From NCBI GenBank assembly GCA_039649115.1, contig JBBWZQ010000356.1:1-42397 (forward strand): 42,397 nt of DNA. The letters run 5' to 3'. Positions 8,061 to 16,961 of the stretch are shown piece after piece (positions within the stretch are counted from its first letter, which is position 1; each line of letters begins with the position of its first letter). Below the pieces are notes generated by a model, which was given only the letters and a program-made list of their open reading frames with translations, ran no database searches and was not told where the DNA came from. The DNA is from DATEJJ01 sp039649115 (lineage in GTDB: Bacteria > Actinomycetota > Actinomycetes > Mycobacteriales > Micromonosporaceae). The position numbers and the translations under genes are program-made.

Positions 8061-9821
8061 TCAGCAGCCCGGCCAGGAGGACTGGAGGGCCTGCTCGGGC
8101 GGGCCGGGGCGGCCCAGGTACCAGCCCTGCCCGGCGTCGCACCCGATCGCCCGCAGCCGCTCGGCCTGCCCGGCGGTCTCCACGCCCTCGGCCGTGAGCC
8201 GCAGGCCGAGGGCGTGGGCCAGGTTGACCAGCGTGGCGAGGATCTGGGCGTCGACACAGTCCTCGGCGTCGGGCAGCCGCAGGCCCTCGACGAACGAGCC
8301 GGCCACCTTCAGCTCGTGTACCGGCAGGGCGCGCAGGTAGGCGAGGTTGGAGTAGCCGGTGCCGAAGTCGTCGATCGCCACCCGGATGCCCATCGCGGCC
8401 AGGTCGCGCAGCGCCTTGACGGTCTCGTTGTCGGTGGCCATCACCGCACCCTCGGTGATCTCCAGCTGCAGCTTGTGCGGCGGCAGCCCGGTGCGCTCCA
8501 GCGTGTCGGTGACCCACTCCACGAGGCCGGATTCGCGAACCTGGCGCACCGCGAGGTTCACGCTCACGTAGGGCGAGTCCGGATCCGCCTCGTACCAGAG
8601 CCGAGCCTGCTCGCACGCCTGCTCCAGCACGTACGCGCCGAGGCGGACGATCAGGCCGGTCTCCTCGGCCAGGTCGACGAACCGGGCGGGGGACAGCACG
8701 CCCAGCCTCGGGTGGTGCCAGCGCAGCAGCGCCTCCACCCCGTACACGACGCCGTCGCAGAGCCCGACCAGCGGCTGGTACTCCAGGTAGAACTGGCCCT
8801 GGTCCAGCGCGGCGGGCATCGCGGCGGCCAGCGTGTACCGGGCCACCTCGCGGTGGTCGCGTTCCTGGTCGAACAGGGCCCAGCGACCCCGACCGGCGGT
8901 CTTGGCCCAGTTGAGCGTGGCGTCGGCGCAGCGCATCAGCTCGGTCGGGTCGGTGTCGGCGACCGCGGTCTCCACGATGCCGATGCTGGCCGAGACGCTC
9001 AGCCGGTGCCCCCGCACGGTGGCCGGCTCGGCCACGGCGAGCAGGGCATCCTCGGCGATCCTGATGACCTCCTCCTGGCACGTCGACCGCTCGACCAGGA
9101 GTACGAACTCGTCGCCGCCCATCCGCGCGACCAGGTGCCCCGGCCGTGCGCCGATCAGGTCCTGCAGCCGGCGGGCGAGCATGACGAGCAGGGCGTCGCC
9201 GACCTGGTGGCCGAGGCTGTCGTTGATCGCCTTGAACCCGTCGAGGTCCAGGAAGCACAGCCCGACCCGGCGCGGTGCGGCACCGCTGGACAGGTCGAGG
9301 ATCAGGTCCAGCCGCTCGGCCAGCAGCACGCGGTTGGGCAGCCCGGTCAGCGCGTCGTGGTGGGCCAGGTACCGGAAGCGGGCCTCGCTGGCGCGCAGGT
9401 CGGTGCTGGACTGCTCGCGGGCGGCCAGCGCGGCGCGCCCGATCGCCTCCTGCTCGGCGAGGGTCCGTTCGCGTACCGCCCGGCTGTGCCCGGTGGCCAG
9501 TGCGGCGAGCAGCGAGGCCAGCCGGCCGGCCAGCCCGTCACCGGCCGGGGCACCGGCGCTGCCGGCGGCGGACAGCAGCCGGGTGGACATCACCGCGACG
9601 GTGGCGCCCAGCGTTTCGGGTGCGGCGAGGTTGGCCGCGACCAGGGCCACCCCGACGTGCTCGGCCGGGTCCGCGCGGAACGGGTCCGCGCGCAGCGCGT
9701 CGACGAGGCGCCGTGCCAGTTCGACGAGGTAGGACTCGAGGTCGCGCCGGTTCATCGGCACGTAGGTCGTGTCGCTGACGGCACTCGCCCACTCGCGAGC
9801 GAAGCTGTCCAGAGGGTCCAT
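8061..9821 (-). CDS. GGDEF-EAL c-di-GMP turnover protein
   Basis: This 586-aa cytosolic protein has no membrane segment. The N-terminal helical region (about 1-165) is of unknown type and ends in a short coiled coil. The GGDEF domain (about 170-325) contains an intact MGGDEF. The residues just before it (RPGH) do not form the RxxD inhibitory site, so product inhibition may be absent. The EAL domain (about 340-586) has VYGVEALLRW, VSVNLAVRQ, ITEG, DDFGTGYSNL, AEGVE and QGWYLGRP, but the LKIDxSF motif reads LKVAGSF, so its Asp is Ala. It is likely a diguanylate cyclase whose phosphodiesterase activity is uncertain. The ATG at 9821 has an AAGGGGATGGG ribosome site. It converges on pimB with a TGA-N4-TCA end. 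Confidence 0.93.
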   Translation of the reverse strand: MDPLDSFAREWASAVSDTTYVPMNRRDLESYLVELARRLVDALRADPFRADPAEHVGVALVAANLAAPETLGATVAVMSTRLLSAAGSAGAPAGDGLAGRLASLLAALATGHSRAVRERTLAEQEAIGRAALAAREQSSTDLRASEARFRYLAHHDALTGLPNRVLLAERLDLILDLSSGAAPRRVGLCFLDLDGFKAINDSLGHQVGDALLVMLARRLQDLIGARPGHLVARMGGDEFVLLVERSTCQEEVIRIAEDALLAVAEPATVRGHRLSVSASIGIVETAVADTDPTELMRCADATLNWAKTAGRGRWALFDQERDHREVARYTLAAAMPAALDQGQFYLEYQPLVGLCDGVVYGVEALLRWHHPRLGVLSPARFVDLAEETGLIVRLGAYVLEQACEQARLWYEADPDSPYVSVNLAVRQVRESGLVEWVTDTLERTGLPPHKLQLEITEGAVMATDNETVKALRDLAAMGIRVAIDDFGTGYSNLAYLRALPVHELKVAGSFVEGLRLPDAEDCVDAQILATLVNLAHALGLRLTAEGVETAGQAERLRAIGCDAGQGWYLGRPGPPEQALQSSWPGC

Positions 9822-9991
9822 CCCATCCCCTTAGCCACGACTACGCCGCATCGCCGCTTTGCCGGTGCTCATTGTGCCCGCGTGTAGTACTCATATCCAG
9901 AGCTTTCATTTCGCATATCTGCACTTCGTGTGTCCACCCGCACGCCCGGCCGGTCTGGTCGTGCCGGCGACGGGTGTGGCACTGTGGACGG

Positions 9992-10495
9992 GTGGTCAGC
10001 AGTCCGCTCACCGGCCTCGCCGTCGCACTGGCGGTGCTGGCCGTGGCGACGGCGCTGGGGGTGTGGTGGCGCCGGCGCGACGGTCGGCTGCGCGGGGTGC
10101 GGCCAGGCACCGGAGATCTGCACACCCGGATAGACGCGCGGTCCACAGTGGTCGGTTCGACGGAGGGCGACGCGGGTGACGAATCGCGCGCGCTGGCGGC
10201 GTTGGGGGTCGTCGCGGGACCGGTGACACTGCTGCAGTTCTCCTCGGCGTTCTGCGCGCCGTGCCGGGTCGCCAGCCGGGTCTGTGGTGAGGTGGCGCGG
10301 CAGTACCCGGGTGTGGTGCACATCGAGATCGACGCCGAGAGCCATCTGGCCGAGGTACGCCGGCTCGGCATCTGGCGCACGCCGACGGTGCTGGTGGTGG
10401 ACACCGGCGGGCGGGTGGCACACCGGTCCACCGGCGCTCCGGCCAAGGCGCGGGTCGTCGAGGCGGTGACGACCCTGCTCCCCGTGCCGACCTGA
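9992..10495 (+). CDS. Membrane-anchored thioredoxin-fold protein (CAPC)
   Basis: A 167-aa protein has one N-terminal transmembrane helix (about 8-25) followed by Arg residues. A thioredoxin domain with the active site C88-A-P-C91 covers about 75-165, with the cis-Pro in RTPTVLVVD at about 130. By the positive-inside rule the WWRRR after the helix suggests the domain may face the cytosol; this is an inference. The next gene is DUF4395, whose C-terminal CLGC often accompanies thioredoxins, so the pair probably forms a membrane disulfide relay. The GTG at 9992 was chosen because it starts just before the helix; the frame is open further upstream through noncoding-looking sequence. The 170-bp region before it (9822-9991) is relatively AT-rich around 9880-9930 and probably holds the divergent promoters of this gene and the GGDEF-EAL gene. 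Confidence 0.85.
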   Translation: MVSSPLTGLAVALAVLAVATALGVWWRRRDGRLRGVRPGTGDLHTRIDARSTVVGSTEGDAGDESRALAALGVVAGPVTLLQFSSAFCAPCRVASRVCGEVARQYPGVVHIEIDAESHLAEVRRLGIWRTPTVLVVDTGGRVAHRSTGAPAKARVVEAVTTLLPVPT

Positions 10496-10530
10496 CCCCC
10501 GCGACCCCCTCGTACCCCCTGGATGGCCCT

Positions 10531-10971
10531 ATGTTGCTCGACCCCCGCGGCCCGCGGTTCGCCGCCGCCGGCACCACCCTCGTCCTCGTTCTGATCCTCG
10601 TCACGGCCTCGGGCTGGCTCGCGCTCGCGCAGGCCCTAGTGTTCGCGGTGACCGCCGCGAACCCCCGGTTCGGCCCGTACGGCCTGGTCTACCGCTGGCT
10701 GGTCGCGCCCCGGCTGGGCCGGCCCACCGAACTGGAGCCGGCCGCGCCGGTGCGCTTCGCCCAGGCGCTGGGCCTGGTGTTCACGGTGGTGGCCGCCGTC
10801 GGCTACCTGTCCGGCGGGACCGTCGTCGGCATCGTGGCCACGGCCCTCGCGCTGATCGCGGCGTTCCTCAACGCCGCGTTCGGGCTGTGCCTGGGCTGCG
10901 AGGTCTACCTCGCGTTCCGCCGGATGACCAGGCGCCCCGTGCCAGCGAGAGTGCCGATAGAGCCGGCCTAG
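10531..10971 (+). CDS. DUF4395 membrane protein
   Basis: A 146-aa protein begins with a short DPRGPRFAA segment typical of the family. Its hydrophobic segments lie at about 12-42 (probably one long or two close helices), 75-93 and 97-118. It ends with the GLCLGCEVY motif (C120, C123). DUF4395 proteins are usually found next to thioredoxin-like genes, as here (35-bp gap), and the CxxC pair suggests electron transfer across or at the membrane. The function is not established. The stop codon shares the four bases CTAG with the stop of the convergent response regulator. Confidence 0.87.
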   Translation: MLLDPRGPRFAAAGTTLVLVLILVTASGWLALAQALVFAVTAANPRFGPYGLVYRWLVAPRLGRPTELEPAAPVRFAQALGLVFTVVAAVGYLSGGTVVGIVATALALIAAFLNAAFGLCLGCEVYLAFRRMTRRPVPARVPIEPA

Positions 10972-11636
10972 AACTTGGGTGCGTCGGGGGCTTCGAGCAG
11001 GCCGAGTCGCAGCGCGGTCATGAGCGCCTGAGCGCGGTTGGCCGCGCCGAGCTTCTCGTACAGCTTCGAGATGTGCGTCTTGGCCGTCGACTCGCTGACG
11101 AACAGCTGCTTGGCGATGCCGGCCACGCTCATCCCGTCGGCCAGCAGCCGGAGCACCTGACCCTCGCGCGGGGACAGCTGCGGCCCGGACGGGGCCAGCC
11201 GGCGCTTCATCGCCTCGGCGAGGTCGGCAGCGGTGAACGCGCTGGGCGCGGAGGCCGCGTGCCGGGCGGCGGCGACCACCTCGTCGGCCGGCGCGGTCTT
11301 CGGCACGAAGGCGCTGGCACCCGCTTCGAGCGCGCCGAAGAGCTGGTCGTCGCCGGCGTACATCGTGAGCACGACGATGCCCATGGTGTTGCTGGACTTG
11401 CGCAGCGCGCGGGTCGCCTCCAGGCCGCTGCCGTCCGGCAGCCGGAGATCCATGATGACGACGTCGGGCTGCAGCGCGCCGGCCTGGCGTACCGCCTCGG
11501 CCGCTGTCGCCGCTTCGCCGACGACCTCGAACTGGCGGTCGCGCTCGAAGGCGTGCCGGAGACCCTTGCGAATCAGATCGTGGTCATCGACGAGCAGAAC
11601 CTTGGTGCGGGCCGTCGACGTGGCGGTGGTGGACAT
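10968..11636 (-). CDS. NarL/LuxR-family response regulator
   Basis: A 222-aa DNA-binding regulator. The receiver domain (about 12-130) has acidic pocket D17/D18, phosphoacceptor D63 in IMDLRLPDGSG, T91 and K113. The LuxR-type helix-turn-helix (about 153-215) is intact with LSPREGQVLRLLADGMS and SESTAKTHISKLYEKLGA. It follows a matching histidine kinase on the same strand with a 99-bp gap, so it is very probably its partner. An AAGGAAG ribosome site precedes the ATG. The signal sensed and the target genes are unknown. It converges with DUF4395 through a shared CTAG. Confidence 0.94.
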   Translation of the reverse strand: MSTTATSTARTKVLLVDDHDLIRKGLRHAFERDRQFEVVGEAATAAEAVRQAGALQPDVVIMDLRLPDGSGLEATRALRKSSNTMGIVVLTMYAGDDQLFGALEAGASAFVPKTAPADEVVAAARHAASAPSAFTAADLAEAMKRRLAPSGPQLSPREGQVLRLLADGMSVAGIAKQLFVSESTAKTHISKLYEKLGAANRAQALMTALRLGLLEAPDAPKF

Positions 11637-11735
11637 ACCCGGTGGTCTTCCTTTCTCCAGGCCCGTACGACCGCTCGGGGTCCGGGAGGGTCGTCGGCGC
11701 TGTGGCGGGCCGACGGCTCGCTGGCTAGGGACAAG

Positions 11736-13352
11736 CTACCCTGAACGGCCCCTTCGCAGCGAGGTTCCCAACACGACAGCGACGGTGGTCCCGTTTGGCT
11801 GCCTTGGCCGGATCTCCAGTCGGCCCCGGATACGTTCCGCTCTCTCTGCCATGATCGCAAGACCGTACCGGCCCTCTGGCCGCTGGTCGGAGATGCCGTG
11901 ACCATCATCCGACACGTCAACCTGTGCAAACGGGGGATCAACGGCACAAGTCACCCAAAGGTTCTGCGCACCCGCGTGTTTGCGGGCATTGGTGATCGCC
12001 TCCTGGGCGATGCGCAGCAGCTCGGCCTCGGTGGCGGCCGGCAGCCGGGCGGTCGATTCGTCGAGCGAGAGGTGCACCCGCAGCCCGGCCGAGGCGCCGA
12101 CGGCCCGGGCGTACTCGGCGATCGCGGCGGTCAGGCCGCCGTGCCGGTCCACCTCGCTGCGCAGTTCGAACAGGGACAGGCGCAGCTCGGTGATCACCCG
12201 GGTCACCTCGCCACGCAGGGTCCGCAGCTCGGTGAAGGCGTCCGTGGCATCGTCCGGCAGGACCGCCATCGTGTTGTCGATGCCGTACCCGACCATGACC
12301 AGCTCCTGCGCGACCCCGTCGTGGATCTCCCGGGCCAGCCGCTGCCGCTCCTCGTTGGTGGCCAGCGACCGCACCTCGTCGAAGAGCAGAGCGGCCTCCA
12401 GGCGCAGCGCGGCCGGAGCCGCCAGCCCGGCCACCCTGGCCACCACCGCGGGCGGGTACGCGCCGGCCAGGTCGGCCTCGATGGCCAGCACGCCGACCGT
12501 ACGGACGCCGGCGAGCAGCGGCATCACCAGCGCCGAGACCTCGCCGCCCGGGTGCGAGCGGGCCTGCGACCGGTTGGCGGTCTGCGGCTGCTGGCTCGCC
12601 CACGCGTCGGCGATCGCGGAGTCGGAGTCCAGCGCGGTCTCCCAGTCGATCCGGTCCACCCCGGACTGTGCGATGACGACGAGCCGGGAGCCGCCGCCCG
12701 CGGACAGCACCGCGGCGCGGTGTACCCGGGCCACCCGGCGCACCTCGTCGAGCAGGTGCTCGGCCAGCCCGCCCGGGTCCAGGGTGGCGCCGGGCAGCTG
12801 GCGGGCCACGCTGCGCAGCTGGGTCAGCAGCCGGGTCGCCTCCGCGTACGGCTGCGGCGTCTGGCGCGGGGCGAGCAGGTTGCGCTGCAGGGCCGCCACG
12901 ACCGTGGTGCCCAGCCCGCCGATGAGCAGCCACTGGGAGGCGACCAGCAGGTACGAGGGGTCGGACAGGCGGTGGCCGGCGGCGGCCAGGACGGCCAGCG
13001 CGCCGGCCGCGATCGCGAGCAGCGCGACGGCCTCGCCCCGGCGGCGGTACAGCGACGCGGCGACCAGCGGGACGAGCAGGTACGGCAGTACCGCCATGGC
13101 CGCGGCGCCGTCCTGCAGGGGCCGGGGACCCGTGGCGGCGTGCGACACGACCGAGTCGGTGGCCAGGCAGACGATGACCACCTCGGCCAGCCGGGTGATC
13201 GGGCCGATGACCGGGTGCTGCGGCGCCAGGATGGCCGGCACCGTCGCCACCGCGAGCAGGGCGGCCCAGCCCAGCTCCCGCGCGTCGTGGGTGGCGACCA
13301 CGCTCAGCACGGCGACGACGACGAGCAGCGCGAGCCGGGCCGCCACCGTCAT
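11736..13352 (-). CDS. HisKA_3 sensor histidine kinase with GAF domain
   Basis: This 538-aa membrane kinase has five or six hydrophobic segments in residues 1-150, a short linker and a GAF-like domain (about 195-325). The DHp helix has AREIHDGVAQELV, placing the phosphorylated His at about 343, and a HATPase domain follows with EAITNARKHA and DDGHGI (about 445-530). This architecture pairs with NarL-type regulators, and one lies directly downstream. The ATG at 13352 has no clear ribosome site. The frame stays open upstream for about 20 codons without an ATG, GTG or TTG and reads plausibly as protein (ELDLPQARVAWLGPHP), so the true start may be non-canonical or further upstream. The 61-bp gap to fadD suggests co-transcription. 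Confidence 0.92.
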   Translation of the reverse strand: MTVAARLALLVVVAVLSVVATHDARELGWAALLAVATVPAILAPQHPVIGPITRLAEVVIVCLATDSVVSHAATGPRPLQDGAAAMAVLPYLLVPLVAASLYRRRGEAVALLAIAAGALAVLAAAGHRLSDPSYLLVASQWLLIGGLGTTVVAALQRNLLAPRQTPQPYAEATRLLTQLRSVARQLPGATLDPGGLAEHLLDEVRRVARVHRAAVLSAGGGSRLVVIAQSGVDRIDWETALDSDSAIADAWASQQPQTANRSQARSHPGGEVSALVMPLLAGVRTVGVLAIEADLAGAYPPAVVARVAGLAAPAALRLEAALLFDEVRSLATNEERQRLAREIHDGVAQELVMVGYGIDNTMAVLPDDATDAFTELRTLRGEVTRVITELRLSLFELRSEVDRHGGLTAAIAEYARAVGASAGLRVHLSLDESTARLPAATEAELLRIAQEAITNARKHAGAQNLWVTCAVDPPFAQVDVSDDGHGISDQRPEGRYGLAIMAERAERIRGRLEIRPRQPNGTTVAVVLGTSLRRGRSG

Positions 13353-13413
13353 CGGGTGCGGCCCGAGCCAGGCGACCCGCGCCTGCGGCAGGTCCAGCTC
13401 GCCCGGGTTGCCC

Positions 13414-15207
13414 TCAGCGCTCGTAGATAGCGGCGATTTCGTCTGCGTACTCCTTCAACACCACGTTCCGCTTCACCTTCATCGATGGGGTGATCTCGCC
13501 GGTCGCCTCCGACCAGTCGTGCTCCAGGATCCGGAACACCTTGATCGCCTCGGCGTGCGACACCATCTCGTTGGCCTGGTCCACCGCCTTCTGGATCTCC
13601 GCTAGCAGCTGCTCGTCGGAGCGCAGCGCGGCGACCGTGCTGTCCGGGGGCTTCCCGTTGGCGGTCAGCCAGGCCGGCCAGGCCTCGTCGTCGATCGTGA
13701 TCAGCGCGGCGACGAACGGCTGCCGGTCGCCCACCACCATGGACTGGCTCACCAGCGGGTGCGCTCGCACCCGGTCCTCGAGCACCGCGGGTGCCACGTT
13801 CTTGCCGGCCGCGGTCACGATGATCTCCTTTTTCCGGCCGGTGATCCGGAGGAAGCCGTCGTCGTCGAGCACGCCGAGATCACCCGAGTGGAACCAGCCG
13901 TCGCCGTCCAGTACCTCCGCCGTGGCATCGGCGTGGTTCCAGTATCCCCGGAACACGATGTCGCCCTTGACCAGGATCTCGCCGTCGTCGTCGATCCGTA
14001 CCGTCACGCCGGGCAGCGGCCGGCCGACGGTACCGATGCGGATCGCGGTCTGCAGGTTGACGGCGACGGCGGGGGAGGTCTCGGTCAGCCCGTACCCCTC
14101 GTAGACCGTCACCCCGATGCCCCGGAAGAAGTGCGCCAGCCGCACGCCCAGCGGCGCGCCGCCGGAGATCGCGTCCCGGCACTGGCCACCCAGGGCGGCC
14201 CGCAGCTTCCCGTACACCAGCCGGTCGAACAGCGCGTGCCGCAGCCGCAGCGCCAGCCCGGGACCCGCGTCGTCGAGGGACTCGCTGTAGCCGATGGCCA
14301 CCCGCTCGGCCCGGTCGAAGATGGCTCCCCTGCCGTCCGCGTGCGCGCGCTGCTTCGCCGTGTTGTAGACCTTCTCGAACACGCGGGGGACCGACAGCAG
14401 GAACGTGGGGCGGAACTCGGCCAGGTCGGCGACGAGGTTCTTCACGTCCGGGGCGTGGCCCATCCGGCAGCGCTTGTAGACCACGCCGATCTGGATCAGC
14501 CGGGCGAAGGAGTGCGCGAGCGGGAGGAACAGCAGGGTCGAGGCGCCCTCGTGGAACAGGTTGGGCAGGCCGGGCACCGCGTTGGCGATGTCCGAGTACA
14601 TGTTGCGGTGGGTGAGCATGCAGCCTTTGGGGCGTCCAGTGGTACCGGACGTGTAGATGATCGTGGCGAGATCGTCGGCCCGGGCCGAGTGCCGGCGCTC
14701 CTCGACCTGCCCGGCCGGCAGCGCGGCGCCGGCGGTCACCAGCGTGTCCACCGCTCCCGCTTCGATCTGCCAGATCTCCCGCAGCCCCGGCAGCGCCTCG
14801 CGCAGCGCCGCCACGGTGGCGGCGTGCGCGGCGGTCTCCACGACGCAGGCGACCGCCGCCGAGTCGGCGAGGATCCAGCGGACCTGCTCGGCGCTGGAGG
14901 TCTCGTAGATGGGTACGGTCACCCCGCCCGCCGTCCAGATGGCGTAGTCGAGCAGGGTCCACTCGTACCGCGTCTTGCTCATCAGCGCCACCCGCTCGCC
15001 CGGCGCGACGCCCGCGGCGACGAGGCCGGCCGCCGTCGCGGCCACCTCGTCCCGGAATTGGGCGCAGGTCACGTCCTGCCAGCCGGCGGCGGTGCGCCGG
15101 GCGAACTGTACGGTGTCCGGCGCCACGGCGGCGTTGTCCCACACCGGGTCGGTCAGGTTGGCCGCCTCGCCGATCGTCGCGACCGGCGGCACCGCGAACT
15201 CACGCAC
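13414..15207 (-). CDS. fadD15: Long-chain fatty-acid-CoA ligase (FadD15-like)
   Basis: A 597-aa ANL-superfamily adenylating enzyme that activates fatty acids to acyl-CoA with ATP. The AMP-binding P-loop YTSGTTGRPKG lies at about 183-193. The GYGLTETSP motif, the SGDLG hinge region and the C-terminal GRKKEIIVTAAGKNVAP lysine-containing lid are present. Length matches the FadD15 family. The GTG at 15207 has a strong GAGGAGGG site. It diverges from the SRPBCC gene (102-bp gap); fadD15 beside an SRPBCC gene is also the mycobacterial arrangement. The downstream kinase/regulator pair on the same strand could be controlled with it. Confidence 0.93.
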   Translation of the reverse strand: MREFAVPPVATIGEAANLTDPVWDNAAVAPDTVQFARRTAAGWQDVTCAQFRDEVAATAAGLVAAGVAPGERVALMSKTRYEWTLLDYAIWTAGGVTVPIYETSSAEQVRWILADSAAVACVVETAAHAATVAALREALPGLREIWQIEAGAVDTLVTAGAALPAGQVEERRHSARADDLATIIYTSGTTGRPKGCMLTHRNMYSDIANAVPGLPNLFHEGASTLLFLPLAHSFARLIQIGVVYKRCRMGHAPDVKNLVADLAEFRPTFLLSVPRVFEKVYNTAKQRAHADGRGAIFDRAERVAIGYSESLDDAGPGLALRLRHALFDRLVYGKLRAALGGQCRDAISGGAPLGVRLAHFFRGIGVTVYEGYGLTETSPAVAVNLQTAIRIGTVGRPLPGVTVRIDDDGEILVKGDIVFRGYWNHADATAEVLDGDGWFHSGDLGVLDDDGFLRITGRKKEIIVTAAGKNVAPAVLEDRVRAHPLVSQSMVVGDRQPFVAALITIDDEAWPAWLTANGKPPDSTVAALRSDEQLLAEIQKAVDQANEMVSHAEAIKVFRILEHDWSEATGEITPSMKVKRNVVLKEYADEIAAIYER

Positions 15208-15296
15208 CTCACGCCCTCCTCAATGGGTACCCGCAACCTACAAGCACCCCGGTCCAGCCTGGTTCACCGGCCCGCACTCGTCCATCGGGCACACGG

Positions 15297-15302
15297 TAAC
15301 CT
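15297..15302 (+). promoter_or_regulatory. Candidate -10 box of the SRPBCC operon
   Basis: TAACCT ends 7 nt before the ATG at 15310, compatible with leaderless transcription. The same hexamer with the same spacing precedes the minus-strand methyltransferase start at 36574. Confidence 0.45.
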
Positions 15303-15309
15303 GCCGAAC

Positions 15310-15765
15310 ATGGCGGACACGTCCACCCAGTCGATCGCGATCGGCGCGCCGGTCGACCGGATCGCCGCGGTCATCTGTGACTTCCCGCGGTACCCCGAAT
15401 GGGTGTCGCCGGTCAAAGCCGTCGAGGTGCTGGAGGAGTACGAGGACGGCTACCCGTACCGGGTGCGCTTCGTGCTGGACGCCGGGGTCGCCACGGACGA
15501 GTACACCCTGCAGTACGAGTACGCCGACGACATCTCGCGCATCGAGTGGCAGCTGGTCGAGCCGTCCAGGCTGCAGCGCTCGCAGCGGGGCTCCTACGAC
15601 CTCACGGACAACGGCGACGGCACCGCCACCGTGACGTACACCCTCTCGGTGGAACTGGCCATCGGCATGCTCGGCATGTTCAAGCGCAAGGCCGAGAAGA
15701 TGATCATGGACTCGGCTCTCAAGGAGCTGAAGCGCCGGGTCGAGTCGCTGGAGACCGCCCCGTGA
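15310..15765 (+). CDS. SRPBCC (polyketide-cyclase/START-like) family protein
   Basis: A 151-aa single-domain protein of the SRPBCC fold, which forms a deep hydrophobic ligand pocket. It begins STQSIAIGAPVDRIAAVICD and contains FPRYPEWVSPVKAVEVLEEY, both typical of the Polyketide_cyc2 group, and ends in the long C-terminal helix KRKAEKMIMDSALKELKRRV. Comparable to Rv2185c beside fadD15 in mycobacteria. The ligand is unknown; a lipid-binding role is inferred from context. The stop overlaps the start of the next gene by 4 bp, so it heads a coupled set running to the glucokinase and EEP genes. Confidence 0.9.
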   Translation: MADTSTQSIAIGAPVDRIAAVICDFPRYPEWVSPVKAVEVLEEYEDGYPYRVRFVLDAGVATDEYTLQYEYADDISRIEWQLVEPSRLQRSQRGSYDLTDNGDGTATVTYTLSVELAIGMLGMFKRKAEKMIMDSALKELKRRVESLETAP

Positions 15766-16013
15766 CCGACGATCCGGTCGGCTCGGCGCGCGAGGAGGCC
15801 GAGCGTCTCGTCGCCGCGGCGCTGGCCACCGTGTCCGTGGCCGTCTCGCGGGTGGGGTACCCCGTGGCGCAGGGCTGCGGCTGCCCGTTCTGCCGGGCGA
15901 TCACGGTGCTCCGCGACCCGGACCCTCGGTTCGCCGAGCGCCTGGCCAGCGGGGCCGGCGACCTGGCGTCGGGGCTCGCCGGACTGCTGGGGAAGATACA
16001 GCCATGGGCTTGA
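15762..16013 (+). CDS. Small protein with GCGCPFC motif, unknown function
   Basis: An 83-aa protein starts at GTG 15762, overlapping the SRPBCC stop. The N-terminal half is an amphipathic Ala/Val-rich helix. The centre has GCGCPFCRAI, a C-x-C-x2-C cluster that could bind zinc or another metal. The C-terminal part is a hydrophobic/glycine helix. It ends 10 bp inside the start of the glucokinase gene, so all three genes are translationally coupled. I do not recognise a named family. Tight coupling to an SRPBCC protein and a sugar kinase suggests a conserved role, not noise. Confidence 0.75.
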   Translation: MTDDPVGSAREEAERLVAAALATVSVAVSRVGYPVAQGCGCPFCRAITVLRDPDPRFAERLASGAGDLASGLAGLLGKIQPWA

Positions 16014-16951
16014 CGGTCGGCGTGGACGTCGGCGGCACCAAGGTGCTGGCCGGCGTGGTGGACGAGAACGGCAGGCTGCTGGCCCAGGCGCGCCGGGAGA
16101 CACCGGCGGACGACGTGTCGGGGATGCTGGCCCGGGTCATCGAGGTGATCACCGAGCTGACCCACGCGTACGAGGTGGAGGCGATCGGGATCGGCGCCGC
16201 GGGCTGGATCGACGCCAAGCGCTCGACCGTCCTGTTCGCACCGAACCTGGCCTGGCGCAACGAGCCGCTGCGCGACGAGGTGGCCCGGCACGTGCCGGTA
16301 CCCGTCGTGGTGGAGAACGACGCGAACGTGGCGGCCTGGGCGGAGTTCCAGTTCGGTGCGGCCGCGGACGCGCACGACTCGATGGTGATGTTCACCGTGG
16401 GCACCGGCATCGGCGGCGGCCTGGTGCTGGGCGGCGAACTGGTGCGCGGCATCAACGGCGTCGCGGCGGAATTCGGGCACGTGCTGGTGGTGCCCAACGG
16501 GCACCCGTGCGGCTGCGGCCGGCTCGGCTGCATCGAGCAGTACGCGAGCGGCAAGGCGCTGGTGCGCTTCGCTCAGGCGCTGGCCGCCGACGCCCCGACG
16601 CAGGCGGCCGCGCTGCTGAAGCTGGCCGCGGGCGACCCGGCGGGCATCACGGGACAGATGGTCACGGCCGCGGCGAAGGCCGGCGACCCCGCCGCGTGCG
16701 ACGCGTTCGGCCAGATCGGGTACTGGCTGGGGCAGGTCCTCGCCGACCTGGTGCAGGTGCTCGACCCGCAGGTACTGGTGATCGGCGGCGGGGTGGTGGA
16801 CGCGGGCGACCTGCTGATGGGCCCGGCCCGCAAGGCGTATGTCGAGGCGCTGGCCCAGCGCAGCCGGCTGCCGTTCGCCGAGTTGCGCCCGGCCCTGCTG
16901 GGCAACCTGGCGGGCGTGGTGGGCGCGGCCGACCTGGCCCGCCGGCTCTGA
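16004..16951 (+). CDS. glkA: ROK-family glucokinase
   Basis: A 315-aa sugar kinase that phosphorylates glucose with ATP. The N-terminal phosphate motif is GVDVGGTK (6-13), the catalytic Asp is D106 in ENDANVAAW, and the ATP site contains GTGIGGGLVLGG. The ROK zinc site has EFGHV plus CGCGRLGC (C169, C171, C176). Length matches actinobacterial GlkA. The ATG lies inside the end of the preceding small Cys gene. In Streptomyces the homologous enzyme is central to glucose repression; whether it has that role here is inference. The next gene begins 10 bp after the stop. Confidence 0.94.
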   Translation: MGLTVGVDVGGTKVLAGVVDENGRLLAQARRETPADDVSGMLARVIEVITELTHAYEVEAIGIGAAGWIDAKRSTVLFAPNLAWRNEPLRDEVARHVPVPVVVENDANVAAWAEFQFGAAADAHDSMVMFTVGTGIGGGLVLGGELVRGINGVAAEFGHVLVVPNGHPCGCGRLGCIEQYASGKALVRFAQALAADAPTQAAALLKLAAGDPAGITGQMVTAAAKAGDPAACDAFGQIGYWLGQVLADLVQVLDPQVLVIGGGVVDAGDLLMGPARKAYVEALAQRSRLPFAELRPALLGNLAGVVGAADLARRL

Positions 16952-16961
16952 GGGGTCACTG

